Below, in pieces: positions 1 through 6,658 of a stretch of 11,366 bases of DNA. The notes beneath the pieces are model-generated. The model worked only from the letters and a program-made list of their open reading frames with translations, ran no database searches and was not told the origin of the DNA. The position numbers and the translations under genes were made by a program. The DNA is from Coneutiohabitans thermophilus (GTDB taxonomy: Bacteria; Zhuqueibacterota; Zhuqueibacteria; Zhuqueibacterales; Zhuqueibacteraceae): assembly GCA_034505235.1 (NCBI GenBank), contig JAPDQY010000172.1:1-11366 (forward strand), in the 5' to 3' direction. Numbering within the stretch: the first letter of the stretch is position 1; each line of letters opens with the position of its first letter.

Positions 1-44
1 GCAAGACGCGCCGCGGGACGCACCCGCCGTCTGCGAGGCCACAT
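1..44 (-). CDS. Start of second integron cassette gene (truncated by window edge)
   Basis: Only the first 14 codons are visible, beginning M-W-P-R-R-R-R-V-R-P with the ATG at 44-42, so the protein cannot be identified. The start is supported by a very strong Shine-Dalgarno on the minus strand (AGGAGGAG, positions 56-49) about six bases upstream. It lies in the correct orientation just after the attC of the first cassette (148-217), 104 bases from the recombination point at 154/153. That is where the gene of the next cassette should begin. The arginine-rich start could be a signal-peptide n-region or a basic protein. That a gene starts here is likely; any function is unknown. Confidence 0.55.
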   Translation of the reverse strand, partial: MWPRRRRVRPAARL

Positions 45-54
45 GGGACTCCTC

Positions 55-94
55 CTGGTGAATTTTGCGCAAAGATACGCAGCGATTCACCCAG
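55..94 (-). promoter_or_regulatory. Stem-loop abutting the ribosome-binding site of the second cassette gene
   Basis: On the minus strand, CTGGGTGAAT (94-85) can pair with ATTCACCAG (63-55), one G being bulged. The loop contains the perfect palindrome TTTGCGCAAA (73-64). The 3' arm overlaps the first bases of the AGGAGGAG Shine-Dalgarno, so folding could mask translation initiation. The pairing is seen in the sequence; the regulatory role is inferred. Confidence 0.35.
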
Positions 95-147
95 AGGAAA
101 GATGTGGTTCACCGAGGGGATACGAAGATAGTTGCTGGTTGAATTTC

Positions 148-217
148 GCCCAACGGTCAGGTTCAGCCGCGTTGCGGAGCGCAGCGGAGCAACGTCGGCT
201 GGAACCCGTTGTTAGCC
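148..217 (-). other. attC: attC recombination site of the first cassette
   Basis: Read on the minus strand the 70-bp site has the full attC architecture. R'' is GGCTAAC (217-211). L'' is GGTTCCAGCCG (206-196). A central stem has arms CGTTGC (194-189) and GCAACG (175-170) around a 13-base loop. L' is CGGCTGAACC (169-160). R' is GTTGGGC (154-148), a perfect GTTRRRY. L'' and L' are complementary except for one extra C in L'', which gives the single extrahelical base that directs IntI to the folded bottom strand. It begins 22 bases after the stop codon of the cassette gene, as expected. The overall layout resembles the aadA-type attC, although the sequence is distinct. Confidence 0.93.
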
Positions 218-869
218 AGCACCGAGGGCGGAAGAGGGGCTAACGTGCACGCACATATCGGCAGACCAACGCGCCCGTGCTTGCTTTAGTCATCGATACC
301 AGTTCGAACGGCATTGCTTTCCCGTTTGCGGGAAAGATTGTCTTACCCCCGCCGAGAATCACTGGCCCGATCGTCAGCAATAACTCATCGACAAGGTCAG
401 CAGCGAGCAACGACCGAACCATCGCTGCGCTGCCGTACACGTAAATGTATCCCCCTGGCTGCGCCCGTAGGTCGGAGACTTTTTGCAAGAAATCGTCGCC
501 ACGAATGATCGTCGTCGGATGCCACGTGATGTCCTTCTCGCTGAGCGTGTTGGAGACCACGTACTTCTGCACCTTGTTGATCCAGTCTGAGAACGGGTCT
601 CCCGAGCGGCTTGGCCAAGCAGCGGCGGACGTTTGATAGGTGCGGCGTCCTTGCAAGAGCGCGTCACTCTGCTTGGCGAGGTCGTCAAACGTGCCGCCGA
701 TCACTTCGGGGTCAAAGTACTTTAAGAACCATCCACCATGAGCAAAACCGCCGTCGGTGTCTTCCGTCGCCCCGCCTGGGGCCTGAACAACACCGTCGAG
801 GCTCATAAATTCAGTGATAAGTATCTTCATAAGCTCTCCTGTTAACACGGCCAGGCTGTTGCTGGCTAA
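154..869 (-). mobile_element. Integron gene cassette 1 (716 bp)
   Basis: The cassette runs from the base after the G of the attI-side GTTAGCC core (870-864) to the G of the attC R' box at 154, as expected for IntI cleavage between G and TT. Its first six bases, TTAGCC, are the exact complement of its own R'' box GGCTAA. In the excised circle the R' box would therefore be GTTAGCC, pairing 7 of 7 with R'' GGCTAAC. This mutual fit is strong evidence that both ends are placed correctly. The cassette carries one promoterless-looking gene (830-240) with a short leader and the attC at its 3' end. The next cassette starts with TTGGGC (153-148). Confidence 0.88.
240..830 (-). CDS. Dihydrofolate reductase-family (RibD C-terminal domain) protein, cassette gene
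   Basis: A 196-residue protein of the DHFR-like superfamily in the branch known as RibD_C/YyaP-type proteins, which bind NAD(P)H and are generally of uncertain substrate. Visible hallmarks are the N-terminal MKILITEFMSLDGVVQ, the LLQGRRTYQ segment near residues 62-70, IYVYGSAAMVRSLL near 127-140, and VDELLLTIGPVILGGGKTIF near 145-165. The start at 830 is chosen because AGGAG lies five bases upstream and family similarity begins at MKI. The frame stays open to 923 but the extra codons cross the attI/cassette junction. As the gene of an integron cassette it is probably expressed from the attI or intI side. Trimethoprim resistance should not be assumed: this is not a dfrA- or dfrB-type enzyme. 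Confidence 0.88.
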   Translation of the reverse strand: MKILITEFMSLDGVVQAPGGATEDTDGGFAHGGWFLKYFDPEVIGGTFDDLAKQSDALLQGRRTYQTSAAAWPSRSGDPFSDWINKVQKYVVSNTLSEKDITWHPTTIIRGDDFLQKVSDLRAQPGGYIYVYGSAAMVRSLLAADLVDELLLTIGPVILGGGKTIFPANGKAMPFELVSMTKASTGALVCRYVRAR

Positions 870-1034
870 CATCTTATTCAGCGGCTGGACTCGGCTGTTT
901 TCGATGTTTGTACCAGTAACCATTTGTTTCCAGTAGTAGAAACTTTTCTTCGCAATGTTTCTACAATTAGAAACATTTCTGCGTGAGCAAAATGTCTAAA
1001 GTTGGACATTTTTCATGCACCGGGTTTGTCTCTA
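864..1034 (-). other. attI: Putative attI site and intI-to-cassette junction region
   Basis: This 171-bp stretch separates the intI stop codon from the first cassette and ends in the recombination core GATGTTAGCC (minus strand, 873-864). That core is similar to the GATGTTACGC core of attI1. It contains three dyad repeats, listed separately, and the direct repeat CAGCCG/CAGCCG near 898-880. attI sites vary greatly in sequence, so the call rests on position: it lies between intI and the first cassette and has the crossover core. Any cassette promoter would also be here or upstream in intI; I could not pick a convincing -35/-10 pair. Confidence 0.7.
926..1009. repeat. Three phased dyad repeats, each with an 8-bp spacer, within the attI region
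   Basis: Three inverted repeats share the same geometry: GTTTC-N8-GAAAC at 926-943, GTTTC-N8-GAAAC at 957-974 (arms extendable to ATGTTTCTA/TAGAAACAT, 955-976), and ATGTC-N8-GACAT at 992-1009. Their centres are 31 and 35 bp apart, about three helical turns each. A fourth, looser TGTC-N10-GACA lies at 1027-1044 and overlaps the 3' end of intI. The string TTGGACATTTTT is directly repeated at 1002-1013 and 1038-1049. They could be accessory integrase sites, an operator array, or structures that stop intI transcripts. Confidence 0.7.
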
Positions 1035-2210
1035 CTATTGGACATTTTTTGCCCCCCGACTGGCGGCTGAAGCACCGTGCTGATCATGCAAGTCCAAAAA
1101 CGCCGTCAGCGCAGCTTGCAGGTCCCCTTTGAAACCGTTTGCCACCACCTCGCGAAAGCGTTTTTCCAGCGGCGGCGGTAATTCGGCCAGAGCGATATTC
1201 GGCTTGACGAAGCCATTTTTCCCAAACATGTCCGCCGGGCTGCGCACGCTCTGTAAGCGCTTGGCCAGCACGTGGGTGTAAATCTCGGTGGTTTCAACAT
1301 CGTCATGGCCGAGCAACTCCTGGACAAGCCTTATATCGTAACCTGCCTCGAGCAAATGCGTCGCAAACGAATGACGAAACGTATGGCAACTTGCGTGTTT
1401 GTGAATGCCGGCTTTGCGTATGGCGTCGTGCACTGCTTTCTGTATCGCACTTGCATCTAGATGATGTCGCTGGGTCACACCGGAGCGCGGGTCTTTAGAG
1501 AGCTTCGACGCCGGAAACACGTATTGCCAGGCCCATTCCTTGTTGTTATGCGGGTACTTCCGCGCCAGCGCGTACGGCAGGTACACCGTCCCAAACCCGG
1601 CTTGCAAATCCGCCTCGTGCTGCTTCTTCACCTCCGGCAGATGTCTCTGCAACGGTGCAATGAGGCATTCGGGAAGCAGGGTAACGCGGTCTTTCTCGCC
1701 CTTGCCGTCACGTACCGTGATTTTTTTATAGCCAAAGTCGATGTCCTTAACGCGCAGACGCAGGCCTTCGATCTCACGCACGCCGGATCCATACATCAGC
1801 ATGCCGATCATCCAATACTTGCCCGTCAGCCGGTCGAGCACCGCCATCGCTTCCTCCGGCGTGAAAACCTCCGGCATGCGCTTGGGCCTTTGCGCCCAGA
1901 CCACCTCGACTTGCTTGATCTCCTTCTTCAAAATCTTGCGGTAGAAATACAGCAGTGCGCACAAGGCCTGGTTTTGCGTCGAGGCCGCCACGTGGCGCTC
2001 CACCGCCAAATAGGTGAGAAAGCGCTTGATTTCTTCCGGCCCCATTTCCACGGGGTGACGCTTGTTGTGAAACATGATGTACCGGTAGGCCCAATCGACA
2101 TAGGCTTGCTCGGTACTCCGGGCATAATGCTCGGTGCGCAACTCGTAGCGCAGTCGGTCCAGTAGCTTGGGCGGCTGGGCGCCCGCCGGCGCCGGAAGTG
2201 ACTGGCTCAT
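1035..2210 (-). CDS. intI: Integron integrase (tyrosine recombinase IntI) with C-terminal extension
   Basis: Catalyses attI x attC and attC x attC recombination. Numbered from the upstream GTG at 2222 (395 aa), the tyrosine-recombinase residues are R149 (GSGVREIEGLRLRVKD), the lysine loop KGEKDR at 174-179, H280, R283, H306 (LLGHDD) and nucleophile Y315 (EIYTHVL). IntI identity, as opposed to XerC/D, is shown by the insertion typical of integron integrases (FPASKLSKDPRSG then RHHLD, about 236-255). I prefer the ATG at 2210, giving 391 aa, because GGTGGGGG precedes it; the GTG at 2222 is the alternative. Usual IntI proteins end shortly after the THVL...VRSPAD segment. This one continues about 60 residues, with a predicted helical stretch LPPPLEKRFREVV...LQAALTAFLDL. 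It reads in the same direction as the cassettes. No obvious LexA box is visible upstream. Confidence 0.95.
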   Translation of the reverse strand: MSQSLPAPAGAQPPKLLDRLRYELRTEHYARSTEQAYVDWAYRYIMFHNKRHPVEMGPEEIKRFLTYLAVERHVAASTQNQALCALLYFYRKILKKEIKQVEVVWAQRPKRMPEVFTPEEAMAVLDRLTGKYWMIGMLMYGSGVREIEGLRLRVKDIDFGYKKITVRDGKGEKDRVTLLPECLIAPLQRHLPEVKKQHEADLQAGFGTVYLPYALARKYPHNNKEWAWQYVFPASKLSKDPRSGVTQRHHLDASAIQKAVHDAIRKAGIHKHASCHTFRHSFATHLLEAGYDIRLVQELLGHDDVETTEIYTHVLAKRLQSVRSPADMFGKNGFVKPNIALAELPPPLEKRFREVVANGFKGDLQAALTAFLDLHDQHGASAASRGAKNVQ

Positions 2211-2248
2211 GACTACCCCCACCAGCGTTGCTACGTTTCACACTTTCT

Positions 2249-2289
2249 CAATTCACCCCTGCCCGTTCCCTACTGGCGATGGTGAATTG
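2249..2289. repeat. Perfect 9-bp inverted repeat between the small gene and intI
   Basis: CAATTCACC (2249-2257) and GGTGAATTG (2281-2289) are perfect complements separated by 23 bases. The structure begins immediately after the TGA of the upstream small gene and ends about 40 bases before the intI start. No T-tract follows on the minus strand, so it is not a typical intrinsic terminator. An operator, an RNA processing site or a fragment of the GGTGAAT-type repeats also seen at 2661-2720 are possible. Confidence 0.55.
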
Positions 2290-2640
2290 TCACTGCTGCG
2301 ATGATTCGACGATGCGGTTGCTCAATCCCAGTTGCAGCGCTTTGTCATATGGCAACTCCCAATACTGCTTCTCCCGGTTCCATTTGCCGCCGGCGGCTCT
2401 GACCTGGCGGCCGAGGGCGACTTCGCCGTACTTGACCCGCAGTTGCACGATGCGATCGGACGCGATTTTGGCAGGCGGAGGCTCCCACGGCCCCTGCGCG
2501 ATGACCAATTCGACCGTTTTCAGCCGCCGTTTGTTGGCGCGGTCATAGCGATACCGCACGCAAACGAGCCGTTCGCCGTATTCCGCCAGAATTTTTCGCG
2601 TGCCCGGCTGCCCGGGCAGCAGTTTTCGCAGTGTCCTCAT
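2290..2640 (-). CDS. Small hypothetical protein encoded directly upstream of intI
   Basis: A 116-residue basic protein starting MRTLRKLLPGQPGT. Its coding character is supported by a clean charged, soluble composition and by co-orientation with intI, 79 bases downstream. The frame is open to 2922, but the residues above 2640 look non-coding (mixed Cys/Pro/His), so the ATG at 2640 is chosen; no clear Shine-Dalgarno supports it. The C-terminal part has the pattern V-(R/K)-AAGGKWNREKQYWELPYD (about 80-98) followed by ALQLGLSNRIV. This GG-(K/R)-W-x5-W layout recalls small domains of DNA-processing proteins (DUF5710/HARP-like), but that is a resemblance only. From memory, similar short proteins occur beside recombinase genes in other environmental genomes; I cannot confirm this here. 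Function unknown. Confidence 0.7.
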   Translation of the reverse strand: MRTLRKLLPGQPGTRKILAEYGERLVCVRYRYDRANKRRLKTVELVIAQGPWEPPPAKIASDRIVQLRVKYGEVALGRQVRAAGGKWNREKQYWELPYDKALQLGLSNRIVESSQQ

Positions 2641-3774
2641 GGGAAAGGCCGCAGGGGAACGGTGAACGGCACATGGAAAACGGCAAATGGTAACTTTTGA
2701 CTGCGCAATGGTGAATGGCAAGCTGCCGAGAAAGGAGCGTGGCCCTGGCTGAAAGAAGCAGACGTGAAGCGGCCCAGCAGTGGCACGCGATAGGAAAAAC
2801 TTTGACCCAAAGGCAACGATGGAGCATTCATGGCGGGACTCCTCGTTACTGCCAGCGTCCCGGGTGGTTGCGTGGAGCAGCCGCCCCAATTGGTTGTCGC
2901 AATTATGCCAATTGACCACCACAATTTCAAGTGAAATTTCTGGAAACCGAGTTTTTTATGCACGGTTTTCTGATAGCGAGCGGGCCGCGAGGCATGGGCC
3001 ATGTTCATGTCGAGGTTACGGCATTTTCTGGCCGCAGGAAGTGAACCCCGCTTTCCGTTATTCGTCTTCCCAGGCCCAGGGCTTCCTCTGCAATTGCGGG
3101 GTCATTCCAGTGCCTGGGGAAGAGGCCGGCAGCATGACAGGGCCGGGCAACAACTCTTCCTCCAAACATAGCATAGAATACGAATGCTTCAAAAAGATTT
3201 TGGCAGAATGAAATTTCCCATTGATGGCTGCCTTCATGTCGTTTTCGCATATGCCAAACAGGCGCAGAGGCCGTCCCTTTCCAATGGCAGTTCGTTGATC
3301 GCCACACTCTGGCTCAGCAAATCCAATTCGCAGGCAAATTTCCCCGGCGCCGCCAAGGCGCAACCCCAAAAGATCAACAGGAGAAAACAGAGCAAACAGA
3401 GAGTGTGGCGTTTGGAAAATTTTTTGGCGCCACAAGCTCTGCTTTCTCTGTTTTTTCCTGGGTTGAAGGTTTTTGTTTTTTTGCAGCGATTGAACTTTCT
3501 GGGGTGCCCCCTCCATTCCTACAGCGAAACTCCGCTTTTCATTTTGAAAAGCCGCTCTTGCAAAAATGACAATTTGCCGCTTCCCCAAGAGATGCAAGCC
3601 CAGGCTGGATCCTGTGGATACAATTGTTTGATTTCATAACAGTTGAAGCGCAGAAAGCCGGCCGGACTTCCTCGCGCTCCGCGGCTGGCATGTGGTTTGA
3701 AAATAACAGCGGCGAGCTATATAGCCAAAGCCAATTAATTCAGATTCTTGCCATTTCTCCAAGGAGTTTTTGCA
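2641..3774. other. 1.1-kb stretch without a convincing gene
   Basis: Several open frames cross this stretch on both strands, but none has a credible start, ribosome-binding site or protein-like composition. Visible structure: degenerate GGTGAACGG/AATGGTGAATGG-type repeats at 2661-2720; the inverted repeat CAATTGG/CCAATTG at 2887-2914; AATTTCA-AG-TGAAATT at 2923-2938; a long imperfect stem-loop at 3375-3465; and the palindrome GCTATATAGC at 3716-3725 about 50 bases before the lipoprotein start. The last part probably holds the promoter of the lipoprotein/receptor pair. Confidence 0.6.
3375..3465. repeat. Long imperfect inverted repeat (intergenic stem-loop)
   Basis: The left arm AACAGGAGAAAACAGAGCAA and its continuation (3375-3410) is largely complementary to 3428-3465. 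The inner stem TGTGGCG (3404-3410)/CGCCACA (3428-3434) is perfect. The outer part pairs purine-rich CAGAG/AACAG runs with CTCTG/CTGTT runs with small bulges. It could be a relic of a mobile element end or a structured transcript. No T-tract directly abuts the stem, although T-rich sequence follows at 3468-3482. Confidence 0.45.
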
Positions 3775-4266
3775 ATGCAGCGAAGATTTCTCTCAGCGAT
3801 TCTCTTGCTCGCGGCCCTTTCCGTTTTCCTGGTTGCCTGCGGCGGAGATGATAACCCCGTTACTCCCACCCAGCAATATGGTTCGGTTGCCGGCACCGTG
3901 ACTTTTGTGGGCAACTGGCCGGCGCGCGGAGAGATCCAGGTTTCGATTTGGGCCTCCTGGCCGCCGGCAGGGCCGCCTTCTGCCGCGACGCTGCCCATCT
4001 CCCAGACGACAACCTACAACTACAAGATCGAAGGCCTGAATCGTGGCACGTACAAGGCAATCACCGTGGGCTGGCGTGATCCGGCCAACCCTGCGGGCGC
4101 GCGGGTGCTCGGCATCTACATCAATGATCCCAACAACAGCGGGGTGGCCATTGACGCCACCACCGGCCGGCCGACCTATGCGACGCCCACTGCGATCGAG
4201 ATTTCCGATGCCAAGATGGATCACACCGGCTTGAACATCAAGGCGGATCTGGCGTTCGCGCCATGA
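3775..4266 (+). CDS. Small outer-membrane-type lipoprotein of unknown function
   Basis: A 163-residue protein with a lipoprotein signal peptide: basic MQRRF, a hydrophobic core, and the lipobox LVAC with the lipidated Cys at residue 22, followed by GGDD. The rest is beta-rich and Thr/Pro/Ala-rich. It opens with YGSVAGTVTFVGNW, reminiscent of carboxypeptidase-regulatory/transthyretin-like beta-sandwiches, and has a WASWPPAGPP stretch. The ATG at 3775 is preferred over one 27 bases upstream because AAGGAG precedes it at the right distance and the signal peptide starts there. It lies 97 bases before the TonB-dependent receptor on the same strand, so a shared transcript is likely. It may assist the receptor at the cell surface, which is an inference. 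No specific family recognised. Confidence 0.85.
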   Translation: MQRRFLSAILLLAALSVFLVACGGDDNPVTPTQQYGSVAGTVTFVGNWPARGEIQVSIWASWPPAGPPSAATLPISQTTTYNYKIEGLNRGTYKAITVGWRDPANPAGARVLGIYINDPNNSGVAIDATTGRPTYATPTAIEISDAKMDHTGLNIKADLAFAP

Positions 4267-4363
4267 GTCCGGCCGGTTGCCAAAGCGCAGCGGCAACCCC
4301 GCAGGCGACGTGGCAACGACGGGGAACCCGAGCAATGCAAATCGACGCAAACTGACGAAAGTG

Positions 4364-6658
4364 ATGGCCATGTCAAGAAGCAACAAAATCCTGGTCGCGA
4401 TCAGTGGCGTGCTTTTTTTAAGCGGCCTGTGCGCTGCGTTGTGGGCACAGCCCGCCGGCAACGGCACGGCCGGCCGTGCAGGCGAAATTCACGGTCGCGT
4501 GCTCGATGCCCAAACGCAAGTGCCCCTGGCGTGGGTGAGCGTGGTGGTGGAGGGCACGGCGCTGGGTGCCGCCACTGGGACGGATGGCAGTTTCGTCATC
4601 CGCGGCGTGCCCGAGGGCGAACACCGGCTGCAGTTGTCGCGCCTGGGTTATGAGGCTTTGAGCGTGCCCAATGTGAGACTGGCGGCCGGGCAGCGGCTGG
4701 TGCGCGAGTTTTATCTGCGGGAGAGTTATCTGGAAGGTGAGGAGATAACGGTGACCGCGGCGCGCAAGGAGCAGACGGCGCACATGGCGCCGGCGAGCGT
4801 GGCCACGCTGGATGCACTTGCCATCCGCCAGCGCAACGTGACGACGTTTGATCAGGCGCTGGCCGCGACGCAGGGCATCTCGGTGTTTCGCTCGGCGGGC
4901 ACCACCGTGCAGGCGGTGTCGATTCGCGGTTCCTCGGACGTGGCCGGCGGCGGCGTGGGCAACCGCGTGTTGTTGTTGATCGACGGCCGGCCGGCGCTCA
5001 CTTCGGACTCCGGGGGCGCGTTGTGGAGCCTGGTGCCATTGCATTTCATCGACCGCATTGAGATCGTGAAGGGCGCATTTTCCTCGCTTTATGGCAGCAC
5101 GGCCATGGGCGGGGTGGTCAACGTGATCACGCGGCGGCCCAACTACGCCCGCAAGACGCACGTGGAGGCGAGCTACGGCTTTTATGAATTGCCGCCGGCT
5201 GGGCTGCGCCACACCGACACCCCCGGCAGGATCAGCACCCTGGCCTTCAATCACAGCGGCCGCTACCGGCGCGTGTCGTATCTGCTCAATCTCAGCCGCA
5301 AACAATCCGACGGCTTTCGTGAGCGCAGCGCCTACGAATTCTATGATCTCTACAGCAAACTGCTGGTGGATTTCCGGCAGAACCGCAACTTCGAGGTGAG
5401 CGTGGGCGGCACGTTTGCGGAGAACGATTATCCCCACACCTGGCTGAGCAACCTGCAGCCGTATCGGGTGGCGCCGCATTATCGCGATGACCGGCAGGTC
5501 AAGCGCGCGCTTGGCGCCGATTTTTACTACTGGGCGGTGCCCAATGCCCGGGTGAAATACGGCTCACGGTTTTACTTCTATCGCAACGCGGCGCGCAGTT
5601 ATTTCAACGAAGGGGATCCGCTGCGGCAGATCCCCAACAACGAGCCCTACGGTTTGCGCACGATCGTGGATGCCGACAAGTTCGGCAACCTCACCCAGGT
5701 GGATTGGCAGGTGAACGAAAACCATGATCTCATCCTCGGCCTGGATGCTCAAATCGATCACGTGGTCAGCTCGCCGGACAGCATCATGTACGGCAACCGG
5801 CAGGTCAACAATCTCGCGGTGTATGTGCAGGATGAAGTGAGCCTGACGCCGCGCTTCACGCTCACCACCGGCGCGCGGCTGGATTACAATATTTTAGTGG
5901 GCGGCAGGCGCCAGAGCCAGGTGAGTCCAAAGATCGGCTTGGTATGTCATCTCACCGAGCACACCTCGCTGCGCGGCCTCGCGGGCCAGGCGTTTCGCGC
6001 ACCTTCGATCGCCGAGCGTTTCTTCCGCAAGGAAATCAGCGGCGGCACTTCGTTCGTGCCCAACCCCAATCTGCAGGCCGAGCGTGTCAGTTCCTTTGAA
6101 ATCGGCGGGCGCAGCCAGTTCGGCACCTGGCTGGAGGTCGATCTCGCGCTGTTTCACTACCGCTATCGCGACATGATCTACTGGGTGTCGCTGCCGCAGC
6201 AGCCCGGCCAGTTCGAGCCGATGTTCCAAGTGCGCAATCTCAACCGCGCACTGATACAGGGCGTGGAAGTGGGCGCCAATTTCTATCTGCAGCGCCGGCT
6301 GCGGCTGCGCGCCGGTTACACCTATCTCGATGCCGTGGACCGTTCCGCGGGCCGCAGCGACGATTTGCTGGCCTATCGCGTCCGCCACGCGCTCAACTTC
6401 GGCGGCACGTTCAATTGGAAAAAGTACGAGCTCAATCTCGACGGCCGCTACAACAGCCGTGTCGAGGAGGTCTTCCTTTATCCCAACGATGAGCCCCGGG
6501 CCTACTGGCTGTTGAACAGCAAGCTGGTGGCGGGCCTGATGAAAGGCGCGTCGGTTTCGCTGAGCTGCAACAATCTGCTAAACACACAATACGAAGAACT
6601 CGCGCGCTATCGCATGCCGGGCCGCCATTGGATTGCCGGCCTGAGCTATGAGTTTTAG
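4364..6658 (+). CDS. TonB-dependent outer-membrane receptor with carboxypeptidase-regulatory-like domain
   Basis: A 764-residue ligand-gated outer-membrane channel driven by TonB/ExbBD. Order: signal peptide about 1-28 (cleavage after ALWA); a carboxypeptidase-D-regulatory-like beta-sandwich about 40-120 (GEIHGRVLDAQTQVPLAWV...GTDGSFVIRGVPEGEHRL); a plug about 130-260 with VLLLIDGRPA and the hallmark EIVKGAFSSLYGSTAMGGVV; then a beta-barrel ending in ...WIAGLSYEF with the C-terminal Phe used in barrel assembly. The length fits the family. The frame is open back to a TTG at 4277, but the ATG at 4364 gives a proper signal peptide. The barrel recalls BtuB/CirA-like receptors for cobalamin, siderophores or metals, but the substrate cannot be told from sequence. 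The upstream lipoprotein is its only clear partner; no TonB or ABC genes are visible. Confidence 0.95.
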   Translation: MAMSRSNKILVAISGVLFLSGLCAALWAQPAGNGTAGRAGEIHGRVLDAQTQVPLAWVSVVVEGTALGAATGTDGSFVIRGVPEGEHRLQLSRLGYEALSVPNVRLAAGQRLVREFYLRESYLEGEEITVTAARKEQTAHMAPASVATLDALAIRQRNVTTFDQALAATQGISVFRSAGTTVQAVSIRGSSDVAGGGVGNRVLLLIDGRPALTSDSGGALWSLVPLHFIDRIEIVKGAFSSLYGSTAMGGVVNVITRRPNYARKTHVEASYGFYELPPAGLRHTDTPGRISTLAFNHSGRYRRVSYLLNLSRKQSDGFRERSAYEFYDLYSKLLVDFRQNRNFEVSVGGTFAENDYPHTWLSNLQPYRVAPHYRDDRQVKRALGADFYYWAVPNARVKYGSRFYFYRNAARSYFNEGDPLRQIPNNEPYGLRTIVDADKFGNLTQVDWQVNENHDLILGLDAQIDHVVSSPDSIMYGNRQVNNLAVYVQDEVSLTPRFTLTTGARLDYNILVGGRRQSQVSPKIGLVCHLTEHTSLRGLAGQAFRAPSIAERFFRKEISGGTSFVPNPNLQAERVSSFEIGGRSQFGTWLEVDLALFHYRYRDMIYWVSLPQQPGQFEPMFQVRNLNRALIQGVEVGANFYLQRRLRLRAGYTYLDAVDRSAGRSDDLLAYRVRHALNFGGTFNWKKYELNLDGRYNSRVEEVFLYPNDEPRAYWLLNSKLVAGLMKGASVSLSCNNLLNTQYEELARYRMPGRHWIAGLSYEF

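Noticed and set aside
240..830. Trimethoprim-resistance cassette (dfr)
   Set aside because: The protein is in the RibD_C/YyaP-like branch of the DHFR superfamily; it lacks the length and motifs of dfrA and dfrB enzymes, so a resistance call is unsupported.
1461..2165. 234-codon plus-strand open frame
   Set aside because: Antisense to intI; low-complexity His/Leu/Arg-rich translation and no ribosome-binding site.
1035..2210. XerC/XerD or phage integrase
   Set aside because: The IntI-specific insertion (FPASKLSKDPRSG...RHHLD) and the adjacent attC identify an integron integrase.
3058..3597. 179-codon minus-strand frame and overlapping plus-strand frames in the gene-free kilobase
   Set aside because: No start signals, no recognisable domain, and erratic composition; competing frames on both strands are equally open.
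4418..5479. 353-codon minus-strand open frame
   Set aside because: It lies antisense inside the TonB-dependent receptor gene, and its His/Arg/Ala-rich composition is typical of a GC-rich shadow frame.
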